Positions 27,111-36,052 of a stretch of 64,000 bases of DNA are shown in pieces. The position numbers and the translations under genes are program-made. The notes under the pieces are model-generated. The model saw only the letters and a list, made by a program, of their open reading frames with translations. It had not been told where the DNA came from and made no database searches. The DNA lies in NCBI RefSeq assembly GCF_036241575.1, contig NZ_CP108455.1:1688501-1752500 (forward strand), read 5' to 3'. Each line of letters opens with the position of its first letter. The first letter of the stretch is position 1. The DNA comes from Streptomyces sp. NBC_01267. GTDB taxonomy: Bacteria > Actinomycetota > Actinomycetes > Streptomycetales > Streptomycetaceae.

Positions 27111-28337
27111 GTGCGACACCGTTCGTTGCTCATACTCACCACCGTGCTGACCACCGGAGCACTCACACTCACCGCCTGTGGATCACGCGACAACAAGGAC
27201 AGCAAGGGCGGCGACAGCAAGACCGAGGTCATCATCGGCGTCGACGCGCCCCTCACCGGAGCGAACTCCGCCACCGGCCTCGGCATCCAGGGCGGCGTCA
27301 AGGTCGCCATCGACGACGCCAACAAGAACAACACCGTGCCCGGCGTGAAGTTCGCCATCAAGGCCCTCGACGACAAGGCCCTGCCGCCCACCGGCCAGCA
27401 GAACGCCTCCACCCTCGTCGCCGACAAGAACGTCCTCGGCGTCGTCGGCCCCCTCAACTCCGGTGTCGCACAAACGATGCAGCAGGTCTTCGCCACCGCC
27501 AACCTCGTCGAGATATCACCGGCGAACACCGCCCCCGAACTCACCCAGGGCAAGAACTGGCAGACCTCCAAGGTCCGCCCCTACAAGACGTACTTCCGCA
27601 CCGCCACCACCGACGCCCTCCAGGGCGGCTTCGCGGCCCAGTACGCCGGCCAGACCCTCAAGAAGAAGAAGGTCTTCGTCGTCGACGACAAGCAGACCTA
27701 CGGCGCCGGCCTCGCCAAGCTCTTCAAGTCCAACTTCCTGAAGGCAGGCGGCAAACTCGCCGGCGAGGACCACGTCAACACCGGCGACAAGGACTTCTCC
27801 ACCCTCGTCACCAAGATCAAGAACTCCGGCGCCGACATGCTCTACTACGGCGGCCAGTACGACGAGTCCCAGATCATCACCAAGCAGCTCAAGGACGCCG
27901 GCGCCAACATCCCCCTCATGGGCGGCGACGGCATGTTCTCCCCGACCTACATCAAGACCGCCGGCAAGGCAGCCGAAGGCGACCTCGCCACCTCCGTCGG
28001 CGTCCCCGTCGACTCCCTCCCCGCCGCCAAGGACTTCATCGCGAAGTACAAGGCCGCCAAGTACACCGGTGACTACGGGACCTACGGCGGATACTCCTAC
28101 GACGCCGCCACCGCCATCATCAAGGCCGTCGGCGCCGTCGTGAAGGACGGCAAGATCCCCACCGACGCCCGCCAGCAGATCGTCGACGCCGTCCAGAAGA
28201 CCGACTTCGACGGCATCGCCGGCCACGTCGCATTCGACCAGTACGGCGACACCACCAACAAGCAGCTCACCGTCTACCAGGTCAAGAACGGCGTCTGGAA
28301 GGCCGTCAAGAGCGGCGTCTACACCCCCGCCGGCTGA
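27111..28337 (+). CDS. livK: Branched-chain amino acid ABC transporter, substrate-binding lipoprotein
   Basis: 408 residues. A lipoprotein signal (SLLILTTVLTTGALTLTACGS, lipid at the Cys) is followed by a type I periplasmic-binding fold (VIIGVDAPLTGANSATGLGIQGG to ...KAVKSGVYTPAG). It captures Leu/Ile/Val or related amides outside the membrane. The start is GTG, with GGGAGAGGA upstream. It heads the livKHMGF operon; a hairpin separates it from livH, which may raise its level over the membrane subunits. Fine specificity is not deducible. Confidence 0.94.
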   Translation: MRHRSLLILTTVLTTGALTLTACGSRDNKDSKGGDSKTEVIIGVDAPLTGANSATGLGIQGGVKVAIDDANKNNTVPGVKFAIKALDDKALPPTGQQNASTLVADKNVLGVVGPLNSGVAQTMQQVFATANLVEISPANTAPELTQGKNWQTSKVRPYKTYFRTATTDALQGGFAAQYAGQTLKKKKVFVVDDKQTYGAGLAKLFKSNFLKAGGKLAGEDHVNTGDKDFSTLVTKIKNSGADMLYYGGQYDESQIITKQLKDAGANIPLMGGDGMFSPTYIKTAGKAAEGDLATSVGVPVDSLPAAKDFIAKYKAAKYTGDYGTYGGYSYDAATAIIKAVGAVVKDGKIPTDARQQIVDAVQKTDFDGIAGHVAFDQYGDTTNKQLTVYQVKNGVWKAVKSGVYTPAG

Positions 28338-28359
28338 CCAGGAACACCGCACCACCCAG

Positions 28360-28397
28360 GGCCGCGCGGCCAGGACCACCCGTCACCGCGCGGCCCG
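28360..28397 (+). promoter_or_regulatory. Intercistronic hairpin livK-livH
   Basis: Perfect 11-bp stem GGGCCGCGCGG/CCGCGCGGCCC with a 16-nt loop in the 103-bp gap. It is typical of partial termination or 3'-end protection after a binding-protein gene. Confidence 0.7.
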
Positions 28398-28440
28398 CAG
28401 TCTCCCCCCGCTCACTTCCCACCCACATGGAGGCCACGCG

Positions 28441-29373
28441 GTGAACTCCCTGCCGCAGCAGCTGGCCAACGGGCTGTTCCTCGGCTCGATGTACGGGCTG
28501 ATAGCCATCGGATACACGATGGTCTACGGCATCGTCCAGCTCATCAACTTCGCCCACGGCGAGATATTCATGACCGGCGGCTTCGGCGCACTCACCATCT
28601 ACCTGTACGTGCTGCCCAACGGCACATCCATGTGGATAGCCCTGCCCGCCATGCTCATCGGCGGCGCCCTCGTCGCCGTACTCGTCGCCGTAGGAGCCGA
28701 ACGCTTCGCCTACCGCCCCCTACGCGGCGCACCACGCCTCGCACCACTCATCACCGCCATCGGCCTCTCCCTCGCCCTCCAGCAGGCCGTCTTCAACTGG
28801 TACCCCGGCGCCGAGAACGCCCGCGTCTTCCCCGCCCTCCCCGGCGGCCCCTACCACCTCGGCTCCGTCACCGTCCAGAGCGGCGACCTCTTCCTCATCA
28901 TCGCCGCCCCGCTCTGCATGGCCGCCCTCGCCGTCTTCACCCGGACCTCCCGCACCGGCCGCGCCATGCAGGCCACCGCCCAGGACCCGGACACCGCCCA
29001 GCTCATGGGCATCGACACCAACCGCATCATCGTGATCGCCTTCGCCATCGGCGGCCTCTTCGCCGCCGTCGCCGGCATCGCCTACGGCTTCAAAATCGGC
29101 AACGTCGACTACAGCATGGGCTTCCAGGCCGGACTCAAGGCCTTCACCGCAGCCGTACTGGGCGGCATCGGCAACATCTACGGCGCCATGCTCGGCGGCC
29201 TCGTCCTCGGCGTCGCCGAAGTCATGGCCACCGCCTACATCGACCAGGTACCCGGCATGCACCAACTCGGCGGCCAGGCCTGGTCCTCCGTCTGGGCCTT
29301 CGTCCTCCTCATCCTCGTACTGCTCCTACGACCACAAGGTCTACTGGGCGAACGCGTCGCGGACAGGGCGTGA
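28441..29373 (+). CDS. livH: Branched-chain amino acid ABC transporter permease LivH
   Basis: 310 residues with about eight membrane segments. It has the LivH/LivM family loop ...FAHGEIFMTGGF near the start and the coupling-helix region RTSRTGRAMQATAQDPDTAQLMGID contacting the ATPases. One of two membrane subunits forming the translocation path. The start is GTG, with GGAGG at good distance. Its stop almost touches livM. Confidence 0.95.
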   Translation: MNSLPQQLANGLFLGSMYGLIAIGYTMVYGIVQLINFAHGEIFMTGGFGALTIYLYVLPNGTSMWIALPAMLIGGALVAVLVAVGAERFAYRPLRGAPRLAPLITAIGLSLALQQAVFNWYPGAENARVFPALPGGPYHLGSVTVQSGDLFLIIAAPLCMAALAVFTRTSRTGRAMQATAQDPDTAQLMGIDTNRIIVIAFAIGGLFAAVAGIAYGFKIGNVDYSMGFQAGLKAFTAAVLGGIGNIYGAMLGGLVLGVAEVMATAYIDQVPGMHQLGGQAWSSVWAFVLLILVLLLRPQGLLGERVADRA

Positions 29374-29378
29374 CCACC

Positions 29379-31175
29379 ATGACCACCAACGCCACCACAG
29401 AACCCGCCAAGAGCCCCGAACCCACCGGGCCCCAGCCGCCGATACCGCTCCCCCCGGCCGCCGCCCGCGCACTCACCGCCGTCGGCGCCGTCGCCACCAT
29501 CATCAGCGCCTTCCTCTCCTGGACCTGGAAAGCGGACTTCGCCGACGACCTCACCTACTCCGGCAACCCCTCCGGCCTCCAGATCCTCATCGTCATCGCC
29601 GGCGTCATCACCCTCCTCTACCTGCTCGGCCACCAGAACACCCGCGGACTGCGCTGGCTCAACCCCGGCGCCGCCACCGCCCCCGTGTTCCTCGCCGCAC
29701 TCGCCGCCTTCGCCGCCGCCTGGTACGTCGTCCTCGCCATCTCCTTCGAACTCGGCGGGCTCGTCAACGTCGACCCCGGCGGCTGGATCGCCCTCGCAGG
29801 CTCCACGCTCTCCCTCGCCGGAACCCTCGCACTCCCCCGCCCCGGCCCCACCGCCAAGCACTACTTCGCCAAAGCCGAGGGCATCCCCGCACCCAAGCGC
29901 CTGCCCGCCTGGGCACAGCGCGTCGTCATCACCGCCGCCACCGCACTCGGCCTGACCGTCTTCACCTACGGCATCGACGTCCCCGACGAACAACCCGAGG
30001 TCTTCCTCGCATTCGTCCTCCTCGTCCTCTTCAACGCCTGGGCCCTCTTCAGCGCCGGACTCACCGACCGCTTCTCCCAACTCAACGCACGGCACAAGGG
30101 ATTCGCCACCTCCATGGCCTTCCTCGCCGCCGCGATCTTCCCCTTCACCCAGACCGAGGACGCCAACGCCAACCTCGGCGTCAGCATCCTCGTCTTCGGA
30201 ACCGTCGCCCTCGGCCTCAACATCGTCGTCGGCCTCACCGGACTCCTCGACCTCGGATACGTCGCCTTCCTCGGCGTCGGCGCCTACGCAGCCGCCCTCG
30301 TCTCCGGCTCCGAATTCTCCAGATTCGCCGGCGTCCAATTCCCCTTCTGGGCAGCCGCCCTCACCGGAATGGCCGCCTCACTGATCTTCGGCGTCCTCAT
30401 CGGCGCCCCCACCCTCCGCCTCCGCGGCGACTACCTCGCCATCGTCACCCTCGGCTTCGGAGAGATCTTCCGCATCGCCGTCAACAGCATGGACGGCTCC
30501 TCAGGACCCGACATCACCAACGGCCCCAACGGAATCCCCTCCATCCCCGACCTCAACCTCTTCGGCTTCAACCTCGGCACAGCCCACGACATCGCAGGCT
30601 TCACCCTCGGCCGCTTCGCCAACTACTTCCTCCTCATGCTGGTCATCACCGGACTCGTCGTCGTGGTCTTCAACCGCGCCGCGGACTCCCGCATCGGCCG
30701 CTCCTGGATCGCCATCCGCGAGGACGAAACCGCAGCAACCGCCATGGGCATCAACGGCTTCCGAGCCAAACTCATCGCCTTCGCCCTCGGCGCCACCCTC
30801 GCCGGACTCGCCGGCACCGTCAGCGCACACGTGACCTACAGCGTCACACCCGCCCCCTACCAGTTCGCCGGAGCAGCCCCACCCAACTCCGCGTTCCTCC
30901 TCGCCGCCGTCGTCCTCGGCGGCATGGGCACCGTCGGCGGCCCCCTCCTCGGCGCCACCTTCCTCTACCTCATCCCCCAGAAACTCACCTTCCTCCGGCA
31001 GTACGAACTCCTCGCCTTCGGCATCGCCCTCGTCCTCCTCATGCGCTTCCGCCCCGAAGGCGTCATCGCCAACCGGCGACGCCAACTCGAATTCCACGAG
31101 GACGACACCCCCGACCTACCGGAACAGCGCGCACCCGGCGACGACACCGTCCCCGCCGGCACGGCAGGGGCGTGA
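29379..31175 (+). CDS. livM: Branched-chain amino acid ABC transporter permease LivM, N-terminally extended
   Basis: 598 residues. The C-terminal ~370 (from about GLNIVVGLTGLLDLGYVAF) are the standard LivM permease, with the coupling loop SRIGRSWIAIREDETAATAMGI. The first ~220 residues are an extension with a Pro/Thr-rich cytoplasmic start and about four to five extra hydrophobic helices (LTAVGAVATIISAFLSW; ILIVIAGVITLLYLLG). I chose ATG 29379, which has AGGG ten bases upstream; a GTG at 29370 overlaps the livH stop and would add three residues. Confidence 0.93.
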   Translation: MTTNATTEPAKSPEPTGPQPPIPLPPAAARALTAVGAVATIISAFLSWTWKADFADDLTYSGNPSGLQILIVIAGVITLLYLLGHQNTRGLRWLNPGAATAPVFLAALAAFAAAWYVVLAISFELGGLVNVDPGGWIALAGSTLSLAGTLALPRPGPTAKHYFAKAEGIPAPKRLPAWAQRVVITAATALGLTVFTYGIDVPDEQPEVFLAFVLLVLFNAWALFSAGLTDRFSQLNARHKGFATSMAFLAAAIFPFTQTEDANANLGVSILVFGTVALGLNIVVGLTGLLDLGYVAFLGVGAYAAALVSGSEFSRFAGVQFPFWAAALTGMAASLIFGVLIGAPTLRLRGDYLAIVTLGFGEIFRIAVNSMDGSSGPDITNGPNGIPSIPDLNLFGFNLGTAHDIAGFTLGRFANYFLLMLVITGLVVVVFNRAADSRIGRSWIAIREDETAATAMGINGFRAKLIAFALGATLAGLAGTVSAHVTYSVTPAPYQFAGAAPPNSAFLLAAVVLGGMGTVGGPLLGATFLYLIPQKLTFLRQYELLAFGIALVLLMRFRPEGVIANRRRQLEFHEDDTPDLPEQRAPGDDTVPAGTAGA

Positions 31176-31183
31176 GGAACGAC

Positions 31184-32083
31184 ATGACCACCGAAACCAC
31201 CGCACAGACACCCCAAGCCACCGGCACCCCGGTGCTCCAGGCCGAAGGCGTCATCATGCGCTTCGGCGGCCTCACCGCCGTACGCAACGTCGACCTCACC
31301 GTCAACACCGGAGAGATCGTCGGCCTCATCGGCCCCAACGGCGCAGGCAAAACCACCTTCTTCAACTGCCTCACCGGCCTCTACGTCCCCACCGAGGGCA
31401 AGGTCAGCTACAAAGGCACCGTCCTGCCACCCAAGCCCCACCTCGTCACCAAGGCAGGCATCGCCCGCACCTTCCAGAACATCCGGCTCTTCGCCAACAT
31501 GACCGTCCTGGAAAACGTCCTCGTCGGCCGCCACACCAGAACCAAAGAAGGCCTCTGGTCCGCCATCCTCCGCGGCCCCGGCTTCCACAAGGCCGAAGCG
31601 AAATCCCGCGAACGCGCCACGGAACTCCTGGAGTTCATCGGCCTCGCCCACAAGGCCGACCACCTCGCACGCAACCTCCCGTACGGCGAACAGCGCAAGC
31701 TCGAAATCGCCCGCGCCCTCGCCAGCGAACCCGGCCTGCTCCTCCTCGACGAGCCCACCGCCGGAATGAACCCCCAGGAAACCCGCGCCACCGAAGAACT
31801 CGTCTTCGCCATCCGCGACCAGGGCATCGCCGTACTCGTCATCGAGCACGACATGCGCTTCATCTTCAACCTCTGCGACCGCGTCGCCGTCCTCGTCCAG
31901 GGCGAAAAACTCGTCGAAGGCACATCCGACGTCGTCCAGGGCGACGAACGCGTCATCGCCGCCTACCTCGGCACCCCCTTCGAAGGCGCCCCCGGCGACG
32001 AAGAAGCCGCCGAAGTCGAAGCAGCAGAAGCCGAAGCAGCACAACAGAACAGCGCCACCGGCACCGAAGGAGACACCCCGTGA
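31184..32083 (+). CDS. livG: Branched-chain amino acid ABC transporter ATPase LivG
   Basis: 299 residues: Walker A GPNGAGKTTF, Q-loop FQNIRLFANM, a degenerate signature NLPYGEQRKLEIARAL, Walker B LLLLDEPTAGMNP and H-loop EHDM. Powers amino-acid import with LivF. The last ~35 residues form an acidic Glu/Ala tail (EEAAEVEAAEAEAAQQ) not present in E. coli LivG. The start at ATG 31184 follows GAGGA; a GTG at 31172 overlaps the livM stop. The end overlaps livF by four bases. Confidence 0.94.
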   Translation: MTTETTAQTPQATGTPVLQAEGVIMRFGGLTAVRNVDLTVNTGEIVGLIGPNGAGKTTFFNCLTGLYVPTEGKVSYKGTVLPPKPHLVTKAGIARTFQNIRLFANMTVLENVLVGRHTRTKEGLWSAILRGPGFHKAEAKSRERATELLEFIGLAHKADHLARNLPYGEQRKLEIARALASEPGLLLLDEPTAGMNPQETRATEELVFAIRDQGIAVLVIEHDMRFIFNLCDRVAVLVQGEKLVEGTSDVVQGDERVIAAYLGTPFEGAPGDEEAAEVEAAEAEAAQQNSATGTEGDTP

Positions 32084-32796
32084 CCGCTCTCCTCGAAGTC
32101 GAGGACCTCAGAGTCGCCTACGGCAAGATCGAAGCCGTCAAAGGCATCTCCTTCACCGTCGAAGCCGGCCAGGTCGTCACCCTCATCGGCACCAACGGCG
32201 CAGGCAAAACCACCACCCTGCGCACCCTCTCCGGACTGATCAAGCCGGCCGGCGGCACCATCACCTTCGACGGGAAACCACTCGCGGGCATCCCCGCCCA
32301 CAAGATCGTCGCACTGGGCCTCGCCCACTCCCCCGAAGGCCGCCACATCTTCCCCCGCCTCTCGATCTACGAGAACCTCCAGCTCGGAGCGTTCCTGAGA
32401 GACGACAAAGAAGGCATCGAGAAGGACATCCAGCGCGCCTACGACCTCTTCCCCATCCTGGGCGAACGCCGAAAGCAAGCCGCCGGAACCCTCTCGGGCG
32501 GCGAACAGCAGATGCTCGCCATGGGCCGCGCACTGATGTCCCAGCCCAAACTGCTCATGCTCGACGAGCCCTCCATGGGCCTCTCCCCGATCATGATGCA
32601 GAAGATCCTGGAGACCATCGTCGAGCTCAAGTCCCAGGGCACCACGATCCTGCTCGTCGAACAGAACGCGCAGGCCGCGCTCTCCCTGGCCGACCAGGGC
32701 TACGTCATGGAGATCGGCAAGATCTCCCTCTCCGGCACCGGCCAGGACCTGCTCCACGACGAGTCGGTCCGCAAGGCGTACCTCGGCGAGGACTGA
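32080..32796 (+). CDS. livF: Branched-chain amino acid ABC transporter ATPase LivF
   Basis: 238 residues: Walker A GTNGAGKTTT, Q-loop/DGKPLAGIPAHKIVALGL family block, signature LSGGEQQMLAMGRAL, Walker B LLMLDEPSMGLSP and H-loop EQNAQAALSLAD. The second ATPase subunit of the importer. The GTG start is within the GTGA overlap with livG, giving translational coupling. The operon ends here at a strong terminator. Confidence 0.95.
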   Translation: MTALLEVEDLRVAYGKIEAVKGISFTVEAGQVVTLIGTNGAGKTTTLRTLSGLIKPAGGTITFDGKPLAGIPAHKIVALGLAHSPEGRHIFPRLSIYENLQLGAFLRDDKEGIEKDIQRAYDLFPILGERRKQAAGTLSGGEQQMLAMGRALMSQPKLLMLDEPSMGLSPIMMQKILETIVELKSQGTTILLVEQNAQAALSLADQGYVMEIGKISLSGTGQDLLHDESVRKAYLGED

Positions 32797-32808
32797 CCCA
32801 CCACGGAC

Positions 32809-32845
32809 GAAGGCCCGCCCCCGTGCGTCACCGGGGCGGGCCTTC
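32809..32845. terminator. Terminator between livF and the ANTAR regulator gene
   Basis: 13-bp perfect core gaaggcccgcccc/ggggcgggccttc, about 11-nt loop. It serves two convergent genes. Confidence 0.85.
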
Positions 32846-32866
32846 TCCGTACAGAGCGGCGGGCGT

Positions 32867-33526
32867 CTACTGGCCCTGCTCCTTCGCCGCCTTCTTCTCC
32901 TCGGCGTCCTCGATGACCGCCTCGGCGACCTGCTGCATCGACATCCGCCGGTCCATCGACGTCTTCTGGATCCACCGGAACGCGGCGGGCTCGGTCAGCC
33001 CGTACTGCGTCTGCAGCACCGACTTCGCCCGGTCCACCAGCTTCCGGGTCTCCAGCCGGAGCGACAGGTCCGCGACCTCCTGCTCCAGGGCCTTCAGTTC
33101 GGTGAAGCGGGACACCGCCATCTCGATGGCGGGCACCACGTCGCTCTTGGAGAACGGCTTCACCAGGTACGCCATCGCTCCGGCGTCCCGGGCCCGCTCC
33201 ACGAGGTCGCGCTGCGAGAACGCGGTCAGCATCAGGACGGGGGCGATGGACTCCTCGGCGATCTTCTCGGCGGCGGAGATGCCGTCCAGGACGGGCATCT
33301 TCACGTCGAGGATGACGAGATCGGGCTTGTGTTCCCGGGCCAGCTCGACAGCCCGCTGACCGTCACCGGCTTCGCCGACGACCGCGTAACCCTCTTCTTC
33401 GAGCATCTCTTTGAGGTCGAGGCGGATGAGGGCCTCGTCCTCGGCGATGACGACGCGGGTCGTCAGCGGCGGGACGTGCGACTTGTCGTCGTCGGCGACG
33501 GGCTGGGGCGACTCGGGGGCGGTCAC
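32867..33526 (-). CDS. pdtaR: ANTAR-domain response regulator (PdtaR type)
   Basis: 219 residues. Receiver domain (about 23-140) with the acidic pair ED at 29-30, phospho-acceptor Asp74 in LVILDVKMP and the conserved Lys in YLVKPFS, followed by a C-terminal ANTAR RNA-binding domain (LVDRAKSVLQTQYGLTEPAAFRWIQKTSM). When phosphorylated by its sensor kinase, such a protein binds paired hexaloop hairpins in mRNA to prevent termination. No cognate kinase lies nearby. The start is GTG, with GGAG upstream. Confidence 0.92.
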   Translation of the reverse strand: MTAPESPQPVADDDKSHVPPLTTRVVIAEDEALIRLDLKEMLEEEGYAVVGEAGDGQRAVELAREHKPDLVILDVKMPVLDGISAAEKIAEESIAPVLMLTAFSQRDLVERARDAGAMAYLVKPFSKSDVVPAIEMAVSRFTELKALEQEVADLSLRLETRKLVDRAKSVLQTQYGLTEPAAFRWIQKTSMDRRMSMQQVAEAVIEDAEEKKAAKEQGQ

Positions 33527-33600
33527 GGGGGCTCCTCGTTGCGGGGCAGGTGCAGCTGCCTATGCAGCCTACCTAGCAGCAAGCTGCCAACGTGAACCGG

Positions 33601-33606
33601 TACACT
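33601..33606 (+). promoter_or_regulatory. Candidate -10 box of the tRNA-Leu gene
   Basis: TACACT, 20 bp before the mature 5' end. The matching -35 is poor. Confidence 0.4.
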
Positions 33607-33626
33607 GCTCGAAAGCTCCCTGACTT

Positions 33627-33710
33627 GCCCGGTTGGAGGAACTGGTCAGACTCGCGGCACTCAAAATGCCGTGCCCTTTGGGCATGTGGGTTCGAATCCC
33701 ACACCGGGCA
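33627..33710 (+). tRNA. tRNA-Leu (anticodon CAA)
   Basis: 84 nt. Acceptor arms GCCCGGT/ACCGGGC, discriminator A73, anticodon stem CGGCA/TGCCG around loop CTCAAAA giving anticodon CAA at 33662-33664, a long class II variable arm (GTGCCCTTTGGGCAT), and T-arm GTGGGTTCGAATCCCAC. It reads UUG. CCA is not encoded. This is not bldA, which has anticodon UAA. Confidence 0.97.
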
Positions 33711-33726
33711 CATTCGAACAAAAGAG

Positions 33727-33761
33727 GCGGATGTTCACATTCACGTGAACATCCGCTTTTT
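33727..33761 (+). terminator. Rho-independent terminator of tRNA-Leu
   Basis: Perfect 12-bp stem gcggatgttcac/gtgaacatccgc, 6-nt loop, followed by TTTTT. Confidence 0.92.
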
Positions 33762-33799
33762 GCTGCGCACCAGCTCCTGGCATAGCAGAGAGTCGCGCC

Positions 33800-34591
33800 A
33801 TGAACACTCATGGCATAGCCGTGCGCCAGCAGGCGCTCGGGCTCCTCCAGGCCGGTTCCACCAACGCGGCCGTCGCTCGACGGCTCAAGGTGCCCCCCGG
33901 CACCGTCTCCTACTGGCGGCACATGGAGCGGGTCAAGAGGGGCGAGACGACACGCGCACAGTCGTCAGCGCTGTGCCCACGCTGCGACGGCCGCCACCTG
34001 GACCGATCCGCTTACGCCTACTTGCTCGGCCTCTATCTCGGCGACGGCCACATCAACCACTACTCCAAGCACAATGTGCCGAGCCTCATGATCACGTGTG
34101 ACGACGCCTGGCCGGGCTTGCAGGACGCCGCAGAGTCAGCTCTGAGAGCAGTTTTCCCGGACAACGCCACGTGCCGCGTGCGCAAGGAGGGCTGCCACAA
34201 CATCAAGGTCTACTCCAAACACCTGCCCTGCCTCTTCCCCCAGCACGGCCCCGGCAAGAAGCACGACCGGGCCATCACCCTGGACCCCTGGCAGCAGAAC
34301 ATCGTGGACGAGCACCCCTGGCAGTTCGTCCGGGGTCTGGTCCATTCCGACGGGTGCCGGAACATGAACTGGACCACCCGCGTCGTGGGCGGCGAACGGA
34401 AGCGGTACGAGTATCCGCGCTACTGGTTCACCAACGTCTCGGACGACATCCGCACGCTCTACACCGACACACTCGACAGGCTCGGCGTCGAGTGGAAGCA
34501 CTGCACCCGCCACGGCAGGCCTTACAACATCTCCGTCGCCAAGCGCGCGTCCGTCGCCCTCATGGACCGCCACGTGGGCCCGAAGTTCTGA
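33800..34591 (+). CDS. HTH + LAGLIDADG homing-endonuclease-like protein
   Basis: 263 residues. An N-terminal helix-turn-helix (QQALGLLQAGSTNAAVARRL...PGTVSYWR, 10-40), a short CPRCDGRH zinc-knuckle-like turn (about 56-63), then a double-motif LAGLIDADG domain: motif 1 YLLGLYLGDGHIN (about 72-84) and motif 2 FVRGLVHSDGCRN (about 173-185), each with the catalytic acidic residue. Such proteins cut or bind long DNA sites. It sits alone, 38 bp after the tRNA-Leu terminator, with no intron or intein host visible. It may be a domesticated regulator. ATG at 33800; a weak ribosome site. Confidence 0.85.
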   Translation: MNTHGIAVRQQALGLLQAGSTNAAVARRLKVPPGTVSYWRHMERVKRGETTRAQSSALCPRCDGRHLDRSAYAYLLGLYLGDGHINHYSKHNVPSLMITCDDAWPGLQDAAESALRAVFPDNATCRVRKEGCHNIKVYSKHLPCLFPQHGPGKKHDRAITLDPWQQNIVDEHPWQFVRGLVHSDGCRNMNWTTRVVGGERKRYEYPRYWFTNVSDDIRTLYTDTLDRLGVEWKHCTRHGRPYNISVAKRASVALMDRHVGPKF

Positions 34592-34609
34592 CCCCGGGCC
34601 GCAGCGCCG

Positions 34610-36046
34610 CTACTCCGGGGCGTCGTTCTCGCCGATGTGGTGGACGCGGACCAGGTTGGTGGAGCCCGCGATGCCGGGCGGGGAGCCCGCGGTGATGACC
34701 ACCGTGTCGCCCCTCTGGCAGCGGCCGGTCCTCAGGAGCTGCTCGTCGACCTGCGCGACCATTTCGTCGGTGGAGTCGACGTGCGGGCCGAGGATCGCTT
34801 CGACGCCCCAGCTGAGGTTGAGCTGCGCGCGGGTGGCCGGGTCGGGGGTGAACGCCAGCAGCGGGATCGGGGAGCGGTAGCGGGAGAGGCGTCGGGCGGT
34901 GTCGCCGGACTGGGTGAAGGCGACGAGGAGTTCGGCGCCGAGGAAGTCGCCCATTTCGGCGGCTGCGCGGGCGACGGCGCCGCTCTGGGTGTGGGGTTTG
35001 TTGCGGTCGGTGAGGGGCGGCAGGCCCTTGGCGAGGAGGTCCTCCTCGGCTGCCTCGACGATGCGGCTCATGGTCTTGACGGTCTCGACGGGGTGCTTTC
35101 CGACGCTGGTCTCGCCGGAGAGCATGACGGCGTCGGTGCCGTCGATGATCGCGTTGGCGACGTCGGAGGCTTCGGCGCGGGTGGGGCGGGAGTTCTCGAT
35201 CATCGAGTCGAGCATCTGGGTGGCGACGATGACGGGCTTCGCGTTGCGCCTGGCGAGTTTGACGGCGCGCTTCTGGACGATCGGGACCTGTTCCAGGGGC
35301 ATTTCGACGCCGAGGTCGCCGCGGGCCACCATGATGCCGTCGAATGCGGCGACGATGTCGTCGATGTTGTCGACGGCCTGGGGCTTCTCGATTTTGGCGA
35401 TGACGGGGAGGGTGCGGCCCTCTTCCTTCATGACGCGGTGGACTTCGTTGATGTCCTGTCCGGTGCGTACGAAGGAGAGGGCGATGATGTCGGCGCCGGT
35501 GCGGAGGGCCCAGCGGAGGTCTTCGGTGTCTTTTTCGGACATCGCGGGGACGGATACGGCGACGCCGGGGAGGTTGAGTCCCTTGTGGTCGGAGATCATT
35601 CCTCCTTCGATGACGATGGTGTGGACGCGGGGGCCTTCGACGGAGATGACTTCGAGGGTGACTTTTCCGTCGTCGACGAGGATGCGTTCGCCGGTGGTGA
35701 CGTCGCGGGTGAGGCCGCTGTAGGTGGTGCCGCAGCTGTTGCGGTCGCCCTGGGCGTCGGGTTCGACGGTGAGGGTGAAGTCGTCGCCGCGTTCAAGGAG
35801 TACGGGGCCTTCGGTGAATCGGCCGAGGCGGATCTTCGGGCCTTGAAGGTCGGCGAGGATGCCGACGCTGCGGCCGGTTTCCTCTGATGCTTTGCGGACG
35901 TGGTGGTAGCGCTGTTCGTGCTCGGCGTAGCTGCCGTGGCTGAGGTTGAAGCGGGCGATGTCCATTCCGGCGTCGACGAGTGTCTTGATCTGCTCGTACG
36001 AGTCGGTTGCTGGGCCCAGGGTGCAGACGATCTTTGCTCGGCGCAT
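34610..36046 (-). CDS. pyk: Pyruvate kinase
   Basis: 478 residues, the family's usual length. Converts phosphoenolpyruvate and ADP to pyruvate and ATP, the last step of glycolysis. Visible: MRRAKIVCTLGPATDS, the substrate loop RFNLSHGSYAEH, the B-domain cap, the active-site IAKIEKPQAVDNIDDI and the signature VMLSGETSVGKHPVETV. The ATG at 36046 has no Shine-Dalgarno; the promoter -10 lies six bases upstream, so the mRNA is probably leaderless. Many lower-ranked G/T third positions follow the strand composition of this region. Confidence 0.97.
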   Translation of the reverse strand: MRRAKIVCTLGPATDSYEQIKTLVDAGMDIARFNLSHGSYAEHEQRYHHVRKASEETGRSVGILADLQGPKIRLGRFTEGPVLLERGDDFTLTVEPDAQGDRNSCGTTYSGLTRDVTTGERILVDDGKVTLEVISVEGPRVHTIVIEGGMISDHKGLNLPGVAVSVPAMSEKDTEDLRWALRTGADIIALSFVRTGQDINEVHRVMKEEGRTLPVIAKIEKPQAVDNIDDIVAAFDGIMVARGDLGVEMPLEQVPIVQKRAVKLARRNAKPVIVATQMLDSMIENSRPTRAEASDVANAIIDGTDAVMLSGETSVGKHPVETVKTMSRIVEAAEEDLLAKGLPPLTDRNKPHTQSGAVARAAAEMGDFLGAELLVAFTQSGDTARRLSRYRSPIPLLAFTPDPATRAQLNLSWGVEAILGPHVDSTDEMVAQVDEQLLRTGRCQRGDTVVITAGSPPGIAGSTNLVRVHHIGENDAPE

Positions 36047-36052
36047 GGTTCG

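Noticed and set aside
33627..33710. bldA (tRNA-Leu UAA)
   Set aside because: The anticodon loop CTCAAAA gives CAA, so it reads UUG, not UUA.
33627..34591. Integrated genomic island at the tRNA
   Set aside because: No integrase, no second copy of the tRNA 3' end noticed, and core genes continue directly after one small gene.
32800..35000. Replication origin at the skew switch
   Set aside because: No dnaA or dnaN and no cluster of DnaA boxes; the neighbours are pdtaR, tRNA and pyk.
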